A DNA stretch of 40,694 nt. Origin: Chloroflexota bacterium (GTDB lineage Bacteria > Chloroflexota > UBA6077 > FW602-bin22 > JAMCWG01). Shown piece by piece: positions 1 to 7,590 of the stretch (position 1 is the stretch's first letter; every line of letters begins with the position of its first letter). The stretch is from the NCBI GenBank assembly GCA_023475235.1, contig JAMCWG010000013.1:1-40694 (forward strand), written 5' to 3'. The position numbers were made by a program, and so were the translations under genes. The notes below the pieces were generated by a model. The model ran no database searches and had not been told where the DNA came from. It saw only the letters and a list, made by a program, of their open reading frames with translations.

Positions 1-79
1 GGAGAAGACCACGGGCCTGCCGGTCCTTGACCTGCCGATGCTGGAAGAGTACTTTGTCGGGGTGAACTTTCAGGTATGA
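1..79 (+). CDS. 3' end of an unidentified gene (partial)
   Basis: An open frame enters from the left edge (first full codon at 2) and ends at TGA 77-79. Only 25 residues are visible, ending [12 protein letters not shown]. The stop overlaps the next start in an ATGA arrangement, so the two genes are very likely co-transcribed and translationally coupled. From its position before a siroheme decarboxylase-like gene and hemB it may be another tetrapyrrole gene, but the tail shows no motif that identifies it. Confidence 0.6.
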   Translation, partial: EKTTGLPVLDLPMLEEYFVGVNFQV

Positions 80-549
80 ACGACGTCGAGCGCCGATTGA
101 TCGCCCGCGTGCAGGGCGGATTCCCGCTGGTAGAAGAGCCCTACTGTCAGATAGCCGATGACCTGGGCGTGACGGAAGAGCAGGTGATCGGGCTCCTGCG
201 CCGGATGCTGGCCGAAGGCAAGATACGCCGCATCGGGGTGGTGCCCAACCACTACGCGCTCGGCATTCGCGCCAACGGAATGGCGGTCTGGGACGTGCCT
301 GACGAGCAGGTGAGCGCCGTGGGCCAGCGGATGGGGGCCCGCCCGGAGGTCAGCCACTGCTATCAGCGGCCACGCCACCTCCCTGACTGGCCCTACAACC
401 TGTTTTGCATGGTACATGGGCGCAGCCGCGAAGAGGTGCTGGCTACCGTCGAGGATATCGCGGCCGACCTGGGTATCGCCGACGTGCCGCGCCGGGTGCT
501 GTTCAGCACCCGTATGCTGAAGAAGTCCGGGGTGCGATTGGTGGAGTAG
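76..549 (+). CDS. Siroheme decarboxylase subunit (AhbA/AhbB, Lrp/AsnC-like)
   Basis: The 157-residue protein has the AhbA/AhbB/NirDLGH arrangement. An AsnC-type helix-turn-helix lies at about residues 5-55 ([20 protein letters not shown]) and is followed by [17 protein letters not shown] ligand-binding fold follows, with the family's conserved W/D/P and H/Y positions ([28 protein letters not shown]), and the tail reads [13 protein letters not shown]. In characterised members two such subunits decarboxylate siroheme to didecarboxysiroheme, on the way to heme or heme d1. The helix-turn-helix fold is structural there and does not bind DNA. The start ATG overlaps the preceding stop, and hemB follows 176 bp downstream in the same direction. 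Whether this is the A or the B subunit, or a fused single form, cannot be told. A true Lrp regulator is less likely because of the [11 protein letters not shown] block. Confidence 0.82.
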   Translation: MNDVERRLIARVQGGFPLVEEPYCQIADDLGVTEEQVIGLLRRMLAEGKIRRIGVVPNHYALGIRANGMAVWDVPDEQVSAVGQRMGARPEVSHCYQRPRHLPDWPYNLFCMVHGRSREEVLATVEDIAADLGIADVPRRVLFSTRMLKKSGVRLVE

Positions 550-559
550 GAGCATTCGT

Positions 560-705
560 TTTCCCTCTCCCCGCAGGGGAGAGGGCTAGGGTGAGGGGTG
601 ATCCACCCTCATCCCCTGTCCCTCGCCAGAGGCTCGCCAGAGGCGAGTCCGCCTCTGGCAGACGAGTCGCCTATGGCGACTTCTCCCTGTTAGGGAGAAG
701 GGGGC
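560..705. repeat. Composite palindromic intergenic repeat
   Basis: The gap between the siroheme decarboxylase gene and hemB is filled with nested inverted repeats. CCCTCTCC CCGCA GGGGAGAGGG (about 563-585) forms a strong hairpin and is followed by GTGAGGGGTG facing CACCCTCATCCCC. Later come CGCCAGAGG units, CTCGCCAGAGGCGAG and GAGTCGCCTATGGCGACTTCTCCCTGTTAGGGAGAA. The same vocabulary (CCCTCTCC, GAGGGCTAGGGTGAGGGG) recurs near 7502, 8751 and 16172, so this is a member of a dispersed family and not a coding remnant. It may also attenuate read-through into hemB. Confidence 0.7.
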
Positions 706-725
706 ATAGTAGTAAGGAGGAGCCA

Positions 726-1727
726 ATGTGTGCCATTGCCAACTATAGTGTCCATCCATCTCATCGGATGCGGCGGCTGCGGGCCACCAACACCCTACGC
801 CGGATGGTGCGGGAGACCGATCTGAGTGTCGACGACTTCATCTACCCGCTCTTCGTGATGCACGGCGATGAGCGGCGGCCCATCCTGTCCATGCCGGGCT
901 GCGACCAGATCGGGCTGGAGGTACTCGGCCCCGAGATCGAAGAGATCGTGGAACTGGGCATACCGGCGGTGATCCTCTTCGGCCTGCCGGAGGAGAAGGA
1001 CGAACTGGCCTCGGAGGCTTACGCCTCTGACGGCGTCGTGCAGCTTGCGATGCGGACCATCAAGGAACTGGCCCCCGAGCTGGTAGTGGTCGGCGACGTG
1101 TGTCTCTGCGAGTACACCTCCCACGGCCACTGCGGCGTGGTCGTGGGCGGCGAGGTGCAGAACGATGCCACGCTGGAGATCCTGGCTCGCACCGCCGTAG
1201 CCCAGGCCCAGGCCGGCGCGGATATTGTGGCGCCCTCGGACATGATGGACGGCCGGGTGGCCGCCATCCGGACCGCCCTCGACGAGGCAGGCTTCCAGGG
1301 CACACCAATATTGGCCTACTCCGCCAAGTACGCTTCGGCCTTCTACGGTCCCTTCCGGGAGGCAGCCGACTCCACGCCGCAGTTCGGCGACCGGCGCTCC
1401 TATCAGATGGACCCGCCCAACGCGCGCGAGGCGCTGCGGGCCATCGAGCGGGACATTGCCGAGGGCGCCGATATGGTGATGGTGAAGCCGGCCCTGGCCT
1501 ACCTGGACGTCATCGCCAAGGCGAGAGAGATCACCCACCTGCCTCTGGTGGCCTACAATGTCAGCGGCGAGTACGCGATGCTGAAGGCTGCGGCCGCCAA
1601 CGGGTGGATAGACGAGCGCCGCTGCGCGATGGAGGTACTCACCGGCATCCGCCGCGCCGGCGCCGACCTCATCCTGAGCTACTACGCCAAGGATGTGGCC
1701 CGCTGGCTGCGGGAGGAGCAGGGATAG
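726..1727 (+). CDS. hemB: Delta-aminolevulinic acid dehydratase (porphobilinogen synthase)
   Basis: HemB condenses two 5-aminolevulinate molecules to porphobilinogen, the second common step of tetrapyrrole synthesis, in the cytoplasm. The 333-residue length is normal. The Schiff-base lysines are K201 ([15 protein letters not shown]) and K254 ([12 protein letters not shown]). The metal-site cysteines C126, C128 and C136 are all present ([14 protein letters not shown]), which indicates a zinc-dependent enzyme. The frame is open far upstream to 405, but ATG 726 is preceded by AAGGAGGAG at ideal spacing and gives the normal HemB N-terminus. The upstream codons belong to the repeat. It is probably co-transcribed with the siroheme decarboxylase gene. 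Confidence 0.97.
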   Translation: MCAIANYSVHPSHRMRRLRATNTLRRMVRETDLSVDDFIYPLFVMHGDERRPILSMPGCDQIGLEVLGPEIEEIVELGIPAVILFGLPEEKDELASEAYASDGVVQLAMRTIKELAPELVVVGDVCLCEYTSHGHCGVVVGGEVQNDATLEILARTAVAQAQAGADIVAPSDMMDGRVAAIRTALDEAGFQGTPILAYSAKYASAFYGPFREAADSTPQFGDRRSYQMDPPNAREALRAIERDIAEGADMVMVKPALAYLDVIAKAREITHLPLVAYNVSGEYAMLKAAAANGWIDERRCAMEVLTGIRRAGADLILSYYAKDVARWLREEQG

Positions 1728-1754
1728 TCTGTGCCGTGAAGCCGCATCGTTGCG

Positions 1755-1778
1755 ACTGCTCCTGTCATCGGGAGCAGT
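1755..1778 (+). terminator. Hairpin downstream of hemB
   Basis: ACTGCTCC (1755-1762) and GGAGCAGT (1771-1778) can form an 8 bp stem with an 8 nt loop, 27 nt after the hemB stop. There is no T-run, so it is only a candidate terminator. Confidence 0.4.
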
Positions 1779-1794
1779 AGGGTTGATGCACCCC

Positions 1795-1823
1795 TTGCAT
1801 CTCACCTCTGCTGGGCGTATTAT
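1795..1823 (+). promoter_or_regulatory. Sigma-70-type promoter for the solute-binding protein gene
   Basis: TTGCAT (1795-1800), a 17 bp spacer and TATTAT (1818-1823) form a good -35/-10 pair. Transcription would begin near 1830 and leave a leader of roughly 145 nt before the lipoprotein gene at 1974. Confidence 0.5.
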
Positions 1824-1973
1824 ACCCGGCATACAGCTTTCTTGGTCACCCTGGCGCAAATCAGTATCCCGAGGTCTCGGTCGTTCTCCAGATTAGCCAA
1901 GGTTACAGCCGATCTCTTGTCTTGACCAGTCCCGCTGGCGCAGTCAGCAATATTCGCAGTGGAGGACAGAGAA

Positions 1974-3668
1974 ATGCGATCGCGTGTACTTTTGGCCTTC
2001 GTAGCACTGGTGGTACCGGTCCTCATCCTATCGGCGTGCGCGCCGGCACAGCCCACTGCCGTGCCAACCAAGCCGCCGTCGCAAGCTGCCCCAACTACAG
2101 CTCCTCAGTCACCAACGGCTGCTCCAGCGGCGCCAACTGCAGCCCCCAAAGCAGTGGCAACCCCCACCGCGGCGGCCAAGGTGAAGCGCGGCGGCACGAT
2201 ACGGACCGCCATTCAGAATGATGTCACCCATCTGGATACCCATATCAACACTGGGAGCAGCGCCGCGATCCAGATGATTTATGACCCTCTGGTCTTCTGG
2301 CAGCAGGACGACAAGGGCGTCTGGGGGCCGGCGCCGGGACTGGCCGAGTCGTGGGACCTGCAGGCCAAAGATGTTACTTTCAAGCTGCGCAAGGGAATCA
2401 AGTTTCAGGACGGGTCAGGCTTCGATGCCAAGGTGGTCAAGTTCTTGCTGGAGCGGGCCGTAACCCATCCGAAGTCGGTGGCAAAGGCGGATCTGGAGTG
2501 TGTCGACCCCAAGGGTGTCACCATCATCGATGATTACACCGTGAAGGTGGGACTGAAGTCGCCGTGTGCCTCGCTGCTGGCCGCGTTGTCCTCGGGCACG
2601 CAGCGCGGCGGCGCGATGATGTCTATGGAGGCGCTTCAGAAGGCCGGAGACAAATACGGCATGCCCGGCGGACCGGCTGTGGGCACTGGCCCAATGCAAC
2701 TGGTCGAATGGAAGACCGGCTCCAACGTTACCCTCAAGAAGTGGGATGGCTACTGGCAGAAGGGGACCGATGGGCAGCCGCTGCCTTACCTTGATGGGAT
2801 CGTCTACCGCTACATAGCCGACGATTCCGTCCGGCTGCTGGAAATGAAGGCCGGCAGCCTGGACTTCGTAGACCTGATCCAGGGCAAGGACGTGGCGTCG
2901 GTGAAATCGAATCCCGACCTGGTGTACCTTGAGGTGCCCTGGGTGGGCAACCACTACAACGTCGTATTCAATTCCAAGACGGAGCCATTCGGCAACAACT
3001 TGAAGCTGCGCCAGGCCATAGCGTACGCCACAGACCGTGAAGCTATCGCCAAGACGCTGGGCATGGGATCGGGCATACCGTCGAAGTACCTGCAGCCCCC
3101 GGGCTCCGTGGCCTACAACGAGTCGGCTCCGTACTACTGGTATGACCTGGATAAGGCCAAGAAGTTGGTGGCGGACGCAGGCTTCCCGAACGGCGTCGAC
3201 TTCGAGCTTACGGTGCACTCACGCCAGATTGACTCTCAGCAGGCGCAGATGTTGAAGTCGATGTGGGAGAAAGTTGGCCTGCGCGCCACGCTGAATGTTA
3301 TGGAGCGCACGGCCTGGGTGAGAATAGTGCGTGAAGCGGCGTCCTTCCAGGCGGCGACTCGCCGCGGTGAGAACCCGACCGATCCGGATATGCAGATGAG
3401 CCTGTTCTGGGCCAGCGAGGGCTCGGCAGCTTATCACCGGGCATCCATCCCGGAGATGGACAAGTGTCTGGAGGAAGCCCGCTCCACTTACGATCCGAAG
3501 GCTCGCAACCAGATCTATGTTCGGTGCGAGACGATCGACTATGAGACGGCCTGGCTGGTGTACTTCTGGTACCAGCCCTGGAACTACGTTATGAGCAAGA
3601 GCGTAAAGGGCTTTCCGCCCTCGTGGGGCGGCTTCTGGGAGTTCCGCACCGTCTGGCTGGACCGGTAG
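1974..3668 (+). CDS. Family 5 ABC solute-binding lipoprotein (DppA/OppA-like)
   Basis: The 564-residue secreted lipoprotein has signal peptide MRSRVLLAFVALVVPVLILSAC with lipobox LSAC. An Ala/Pro/Thr-rich linker of about 50 residues follows, then KRGGTIRTA, the typical entry to the family 5 (SBP_bac_5) fold. Family landmarks include LAESWDLQAKDVTFKLRKGIKFQDG, NNLKLRQAIAYATDREAI and a C-terminal KSVKGFPPSW segment. Such proteins deliver peptides, sugars, nickel or other ligands to ABC importers; the ligand here is unknown. The frame extends to a GTG at 1959, but ATG 1974 has GGAGG 8 nt upstream. No permease or ATPase gene is next to it: the next gene converges from the other strand. It resembles the SBPs at 30131 and 35649 in layout. 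Confidence 0.9.
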   Translation: MRSRVLLAFVALVVPVLILSACAPAQPTAVPTKPPSQAAPTTAPQSPTAAPAAPTAAPKAVATPTAAAKVKRGGTIRTAIQNDVTHLDTHINTGSSAAIQMIYDPLVFWQQDDKGVWGPAPGLAESWDLQAKDVTFKLRKGIKFQDGSGFDAKVVKFLLERAVTHPKSVAKADLECVDPKGVTIIDDYTVKVGLKSPCASLLAALSSGTQRGGAMMSMEALQKAGDKYGMPGGPAVGTGPMQLVEWKTGSNVTLKKWDGYWQKGTDGQPLPYLDGIVYRYIADDSVRLLEMKAGSLDFVDLIQGKDVASVKSNPDLVYLEVPWVGNHYNVVFNSKTEPFGNNLKLRQAIAYATDREAIAKTLGMGSGIPSKYLQPPGSVAYNESAPYYWYDLDKAKKLVADAGFPNGVDFELTVHSRQIDSQQAQMLKSMWEKVGLRATLNVMERTAWVRIVREAASFQAATRRGENPTDPDMQMSLFWASEGSAAYHRASIPEMDKCLEEARSTYDPKARNQIYVRCETIDYETAWLVYFWYQPWNYVMSKSVKGFPPSWGGFWEFRTVWLDR

Positions 3669-3680
3669 GAGTGCAACAGA

Positions 3681-3714
3681 ACCCTTGCGCGGGTTGGGGA
3701 ACCCGCGCAAGGGT
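3681..3714. terminator. Bidirectional hairpin terminator
   Basis: ACCCTTGCGCGGGTT (3681-3695), loop GGGG and AACCCGCGCAAGGGT (3700-3714) form a perfect 15 bp stem. It lies between the stops of convergent genes (3668 and 3742) and probably serves both, although neither side has a long T-run. Confidence 0.75.
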
Positions 3715-3741
3715 CGTGACCTCTACTCGATGGTATGTGGC

Positions 3742-4980
3742 TCACCCAACCTTGCCGTCGCCACCGGCGCGCGAGCGCTTGGCTGCCTCTACCGCGGCCT
3801 GCACCCTGGCCGCCGTCTGGGCGTCCAGTCGCACCTCGCCGGCCTGGTAATCGTAGGTCGGCACTTCCGCCGAGCGGTCCCAGGTGGCCATCGTCGTCGC
3901 CAGCGCTAACTGCCGCTGCTTCTGGGTTACACCCGCGGCATCCGGCACGCTCAGCGATCCCGTAGGACAGCCCTCCACGCAGGCCGGCGTCTTGCCCTCG
4001 CGCAGCCGGTCGATGCACATATCGCACTTGGTGGCGATCCCCCTGGCCTCATCCCACACGATCATCCCGAAGGGGCAGGCCATTACACACTGCTTGCAGC
4101 CGATGCAGAGAGTCCCCTTCATCGCCGTGATGCCGAGTTGCTCGTCGCGATAGATGTTGCCCGTGGGACAGGCGGCCAGGCAGGCGGCGTTGCCGCAGTG
4201 CAGGCAGTGCAGGGAAACGGCCGGCCCCAGGGAGGCATCGACGATGCACAGGGGCTTGTTGTGGTCGGGATGGGCCTCCAGGCAAGCTACCTCGCAGGCG
4301 TAGCACTTGTCGCACTTGCTGGCGTCGATGGAGATGAGATTGCGGACCCCGGCTTCGGTCTGCTCGGCAATCAATCGCTGGAGAAGTTCCGCGGCCCGCA
4401 CGGGGTTGAACACGCCGCAGATGCAGGGCCTGGCCAGCTCGGCCGCGGCCTCCTCGATTGTGCGGACCCCGCGGGTGATGTCCTTGACCATTCGCTGGAC
4501 CAGCTTCGGGGAGACCATCGCGTGGCCGCACATCGTGCTGACCTCTAGCAGCTTCTCGTCCGGCAGCTCGTCCAGGTCGCCCCAGATATTCAGCGAGAAC
4601 GTGGAGCTGTGGCGCCTGATGCCGGCAGCCTCGCAGCATTCGTCCACTTTGTCGAACAGGCCGCCGACCACGATGGAGACGCCTAGGTCAAGCTTGACCA
4701 GGTCCTTGATCATTTTCGCCAGGTTCTCGATGCTGTCGAAGCAGGCCAGGGCACTGTAGGCAGTCGTAGCGCCCACCAGGATGCTGTCGAAGTCGGAGGT
4801 GAAGGCATTGCGGTGGCTGGTGCCGTAATTCACCGCGCCGTTGCCCCGGGCGGTTTCCAGGAACTGCTGTAGCTTGGGCCCGCATCCGTCCCGGTTGACC
4901 CCCTTGGCCGCTATCATCATAACGGTGTAGTCGCGGGAGAGACTATCGATGCTGCCGCGGCGATGATTGGTGTGGGTCAT
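3742..4980 (-). CDS. Four-cluster [4Fe-4S] protein with an uncharacterised N-terminal domain
   Basis: The 412-residue protein has two parts. Residues 1 to about 210 form a domain I cannot name (landmarks DGCGPKLQQFLETARGNG, NYGTSHRNAFTSDFDSILVG, CICGVFNP). The C-terminal half is a polyferredoxin of the HycB/CooF/DmsB type with four complete cysteine sets: CDKCYACEVAC, CLHCGNAACLAACP, CIGCKQCVMACP and CDMC-x11-CVEGCP. Such subunits wire electrons between a catalytic partner and a redox carrier. No signal peptide is seen, so it is probably cytoplasmic. The start overlaps the stop of the upstream gene (ATGA, 4977-4980), so the two proteins are probably partners. No molybdopterin, hydrogenase or formate dehydrogenase catalytic subunit is present nearby, so the substrate is unknown. 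Confidence 0.8.
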   Translation of the reverse strand: MTHTNHRRGSIDSLSRDYTVMMIAAKGVNRDGCGPKLQQFLETARGNGAVNYGTSHRNAFTSDFDSILVGATTAYSALACFDSIENLAKMIKDLVKLDLGVSIVVGGLFDKVDECCEAAGIRRHSSTFSLNIWGDLDELPDEKLLEVSTMCGHAMVSPKLVQRMVKDITRGVRTIEEAAAELARPCICGVFNPVRAAELLQRLIAEQTEAGVRNLISIDASKCDKCYACEVACLEAHPDHNKPLCIVDASLGPAVSLHCLHCGNAACLAACPTGNIYRDEQLGITAMKGTLCIGCKQCVMACPFGMIVWDEARGIATKCDMCIDRLREGKTPACVEGCPTGSLSVPDAAGVTQKQRQLALATTMATWDRSAEVPTYDYQAGEVRLDAQTAARVQAAVEAAKRSRAGGDGKVG

Positions 4981-5750
4981 CGCTGCTCCTCCTTCTCCCC
5001 TGGGGAGCCCGACTCCTCGCCGGAGCCGAAGAAGTTGAAGCGGGGCCTGCCCAGGCCGATATTGCTCTTGCCGTTTGGCCGCAGGTTCGCGCCTGCCTCC
5101 CGGGCGATCTGCTCGACCGGTATGCTGCCGTCCGGCTCGATGAGGGAGCACATGTCCACGCTGAAGACGGTCTTGACTTCCTTCTGCACTTGCCGCAGGG
5201 TCTCCAGGATGGCCGGCACTTTGTCGGGTGTGGTCCCGAACTCGATGATGGCGGAGAGGACCTTCTCGTTCTTGACCTCCTCCTTCACCTTGCCGGTCTT
5301 GGGGTCCTCGTACAGGTAGTAGACCGGATTCTGCTTCTCGAACTCCACGCCCAGCTTGGCCAGGGCCATGGCCACTGTCTCCAGTTGATAGAGCCGGGCG
5401 CCGACGCCCGGCCGGCCCATCTCGCATGCCATCCCAATGTGGCCGCGCGGATAACGGCCGGTGACGTCGTTGGTCTTGCACTCCTCTGTGCCGCGGCCTC
5501 CGCCACCAGTGCTGGGGTGCGGCACACTGGGATCGCTGAACTCGGCCCGTATACGCCGCGGGTAAGCAAGCTCGGGCTGGAAGAGAGCGTCGGTGAGGCA
5601 GACACCGGAGCGCTTGCATACGCCGCACTCCACGCACTCATCTTCCTCGATCTCGACCAAGCGCTTGCCGCTGACCTTAGAGATAGCCCCGACGGAACAG
5701 TAATCGACACACTTGAGGCAACCGGTGCAACGCTCGGCAACGACTTGCAT
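4977..5750 (-). CDS. Ferredoxin-domain protein, partner of the polyferredoxin
   Basis: The 257-residue protein starts with a ferredoxin-like domain: CTGCLKCVDYC at residues 8-18, then CVECGVCKRSGVC. The second set lacks the usual closing pattern, so one cluster may be atypical. The remainder (CEMGRPGVGARLYQLETVA, FGTTPDKVPAILETL, REAGANLRPNGKSNIGLGRP) belongs to no family I recognise. The start at 5750 has AGGAGAGGT at good spacing; a longer frame to 5885 lacks such a site. The gene is translationally coupled to the four-cluster protein, which suggests one redox complex. The central conserved-looking segment could bind a substrate, but this is a guess. Confidence 0.75.
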   Translation of the reverse strand: MQVVAERCTGCLKCVDYCSVGAISKVSGKRLVEIEEDECVECGVCKRSGVCLTDALFQPELAYPRRIRAEFSDPSVPHPSTGGGGRGTEECKTNDVTGRYPRGHIGMACEMGRPGVGARLYQLETVAMALAKLGVEFEKQNPVYYLYEDPKTGKVKEEVKNEKVLSAIIEFGTTPDKVPAILETLRQVQKEVKTVFSVDMCSLIEPDGSIPVEQIAREAGANLRPNGKSNIGLGRPRFNFFGSGEESGSPGEKEEQR

Positions 5751-5951
5751 AGTGGACCTCTCCTTTCGCCCATTTCTGGATCTGTCATCAGGTCTCCAAT
5801 ACTGCCCTGAAAACGAGGATACGCTGCCTGGCTCTCTTCGTGAAGCACGCTCGACAATGGGCTGCGTGCGCCTGTGGGCCTCCACCTCAATCGGTCTGCC
5901 CCCTCAGCCGTCCGGCTGGCCGGCCAGCAATCAGGTGGAACTGACGATCAT

Positions 5952-5979
5952 TCTATACGCATGCCTCATTGGTTGTCTA
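5952..5979 (-). promoter_or_regulatory. Candidate promoter of the iron-sulfur operon
   Basis: Read on the minus strand, TAGACA (5974-5979), a 16 bp spacer and TATAGA (5952-5957) form a plausible -35/-10 pair about 200 nt upstream of the ferredoxin gene. The rest of the 5751-6298 gap holds only the repeat at 6071 and the candidate promoter at 6182; I see no gene in it. Confidence 0.35.
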
Positions 5980-6070
5980 GGTATCGATCCGAGTTACAAC
6001 AATTGTTACCGGAAGGGATATAGGAGAGGTCAAGAACGAGAAGGTCCTCGTGTGACTATGAGCGAGCGCT

Positions 6071-6119
6071 AGCGAGCGAAGGATCTTGTGCTCCCCGCAG
6101 CAAGATCCTTCGCTTCGCT
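6071..6119. repeat. Inverted repeat with AAGATCCTTCGC arms
   Basis: AGCGAGCGAAGGATCTTG (6071-6088) pairs with CAAGATCCTTCGCTTCGCT (6101-6119), leaving one bulged base and a 12 nt loop. It is followed by CAGGATGACGATGG. It lies between two divergent genes, so it is more likely a dispersed intergenic repeat than a terminator. Confidence 0.65.
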
Positions 6120-6181
6120 CAGGATGACGATGGAGAGGCCCCTGCCCATCCTCAAACCTACCCCTGGGTCCGTCGATGGGC

Positions 6182-6206
6182 TATAATGTCCGCGGCCATC
6201 GGACAT
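6182..6206 (+). promoter_or_regulatory. -10 element with adjoining inverted repeat upstream of uxaA-like gene
   Basis: TATAAT (6182-6187) is followed directly by ATGTCCG (6186-6192), a 7 nt spacer and CGGACAT (6200-6206), a perfect 7 bp inverted repeat over the expected transcription start. No TTGACA-like -35 stands 16-18 bp upstream, so the promoter may need an activator, or the repeat may be a repressor site. Confidence 0.4.
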
Positions 6207-6298
6207 CTATCGCGAGCAGCTCGCGCTCGGATCAGAAGCACCCACGACCCGGACGGCGCCCGCTCAAAGCGCTCCAACGAAGCATAGAGGTAGAAGAA

Positions 6299-7495
6299 AT
6301 GGCGGAAGAGACTTTTTTCGGCTATCCTCGCCCCGACGGCTCGGTCGGCACCCGCAACTACGTCCTGGTCATACCCTCGGGCTTCATCGCGGCCAAGATT
6401 TACGAGAGCGTGCCCGGCATCAGGACATTCGTCACGGCCGATACCGGCAGCGGCCGCACCAAGCGCGACCGCGAGACCATCGCCCGCACCTTCATCGGCA
6501 TGGCGCAAAACCCCAATGTGGCCGCCGTGCTCATCGACCCGTCCACGCCCGCATCCGGCTATCCCGAGATGTCACCGGAGAAGATGGCGGCCGAGGTAGC
6601 CAGGACGGGCAAGCCGGTGGAGATACTGGACCCAGCCGAGTTGGGCGGCACTCTCCAGGCGACGGTGAAGGGCATCGAGCTGGCGCGGGAGATGGTGTAC
6701 CAGGCCTCGAAGGCGCGGCGAGAGCCGTGCCCGGTGTCCGCGCTGACCCTCGGCGTGAAGTGCGGCGGCTCCGATCCCACCTCTGGCATCGCGGGCAACC
6801 CCGCGCTGGGCTACATGTATGACAAGGTCGTCGCCCTGGGCGGGACGGCGATGTTCGGCGAGAACACCGAGATCATCGGCGCCGAGCATATCCTCTGTAA
6901 GCGCGGGCGCACCAGGGAAGTGCAGGACCGCATCCTGCAGGTAGCTCTGGACACCGAGAACAGGGCGCTGTCCACGGGCAATGACATCCGCACCGTCAAC
7001 CCGGTGCCGTCAAACATCAAGGGCGGCATCAGCAGCCTGGAGGAGAAGTCCCTCGGCGCCATCCACAAGGCCGGGTCGGCCCCCATCGAGGGCGTGCTGG
7101 AGTACGGCGAAAAGCCAGGGTGCAAGGGCCTGCACTTCGTGAATAACTGGATGAGCGCGGGGTCCATCTTCGCCGGTTACTGCGCGTCCGGTGCCCAACT
7201 GGCGCTGTTCCAGCTCGGCGGCGGCGGATATCACGGCCGTTCCATCCTGAGCCCGTCCACGGCGCCGGTGACGCCCCTCATCTGGTGCACCGCCAACCCA
7301 AACACGTACTAGCGCTCCCTCGGCAGCATCGACTTTTTCTCGGGCACCATTATCGAGGGAAAGGAGAGGGTCGAGGAGGCCGGCGAGCGCCTGTTCCGCC
7401 TGGTCCTCGACTACGCGTCGGGATCCCTGACCCGTTCCGAGACGCTGAAGTACACCGAGCCGTTCCAGGTCTACACCGTCGACCCGACGTTCTAG
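6299..7495 (+). pseudogene. UxaA-family dehydratase interrupted by an in-frame TAG
   Basis: The protein belongs to the altronate/galactarate dehydratase (UxaA/GarD) large-subunit superfamily. These enzymes remove water from sugar acids using a metal. The family signature GVKCGGSDPTSGIAGNPALG is intact, as are PRPDGSVGTRNYVLVIPSG at the N-terminus and HFVNNWMSAGSIFAG. The SAF domain of full-length UxaA is absent, as in split enzymes. Translation from ATG 6299 (preceded by GAGGT) stops at TAG 7310-7312, after ANPNTY. The same frame then continues for 60 sense codons (RSLGSIDFFSGTIIEGKE, ... EEAGERLFRLVLDYASG) to TAG 7493-7495. This is exactly the expected C-terminus (family pattern NPETYRR...DFDAG.IL.GEE). 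One codon has therefore become a stop. A sequencing error or read-through is also possible. Neighbours suggest sugar-acid catabolism. Confidence 0.85.
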
Positions 7496-7501
7496 GCATA
7501 C

Positions 7502-7562
7502 CTCACCCCCCCGTGGCCCCTCTCCGGATCGGAGGGGGCGGCCAAAGGCCCGGGGAGAGGTC
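7502..7562. repeat. Palindromic intergenic repeat (CCCCTCTCC family)
   Basis: CCTCACCCCCCCGTGGCCCC, CTCTCCGGATCGGAGGGGG and GGCCAAAGGCCCGGGGAGAGG pair in several registers. It shares the CCTCACCCC/GGCCCCTC vocabulary with the element at 16172 and lies between uxaA and the dehydrogenase gene. It could act as an intercistronic hairpin. Confidence 0.6.
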
Positions 7563-7590
7563 GCATTATGCGAAAGGAGCTGAAAGGCCA

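Noticed and set aside
560-705. CRISPR-like array from repeated CGCCAGAGG units
   Set aside because: Units are irregular in spacing and palindromic, with no spacers of constant length and no cas genes.
405-725. N-terminal extension of hemB back to 405
   Set aside because: The codons overlap the siroheme decarboxylase gene in another frame and the repeat; the AAGGAGGAG site and family N-terminus point to 726.
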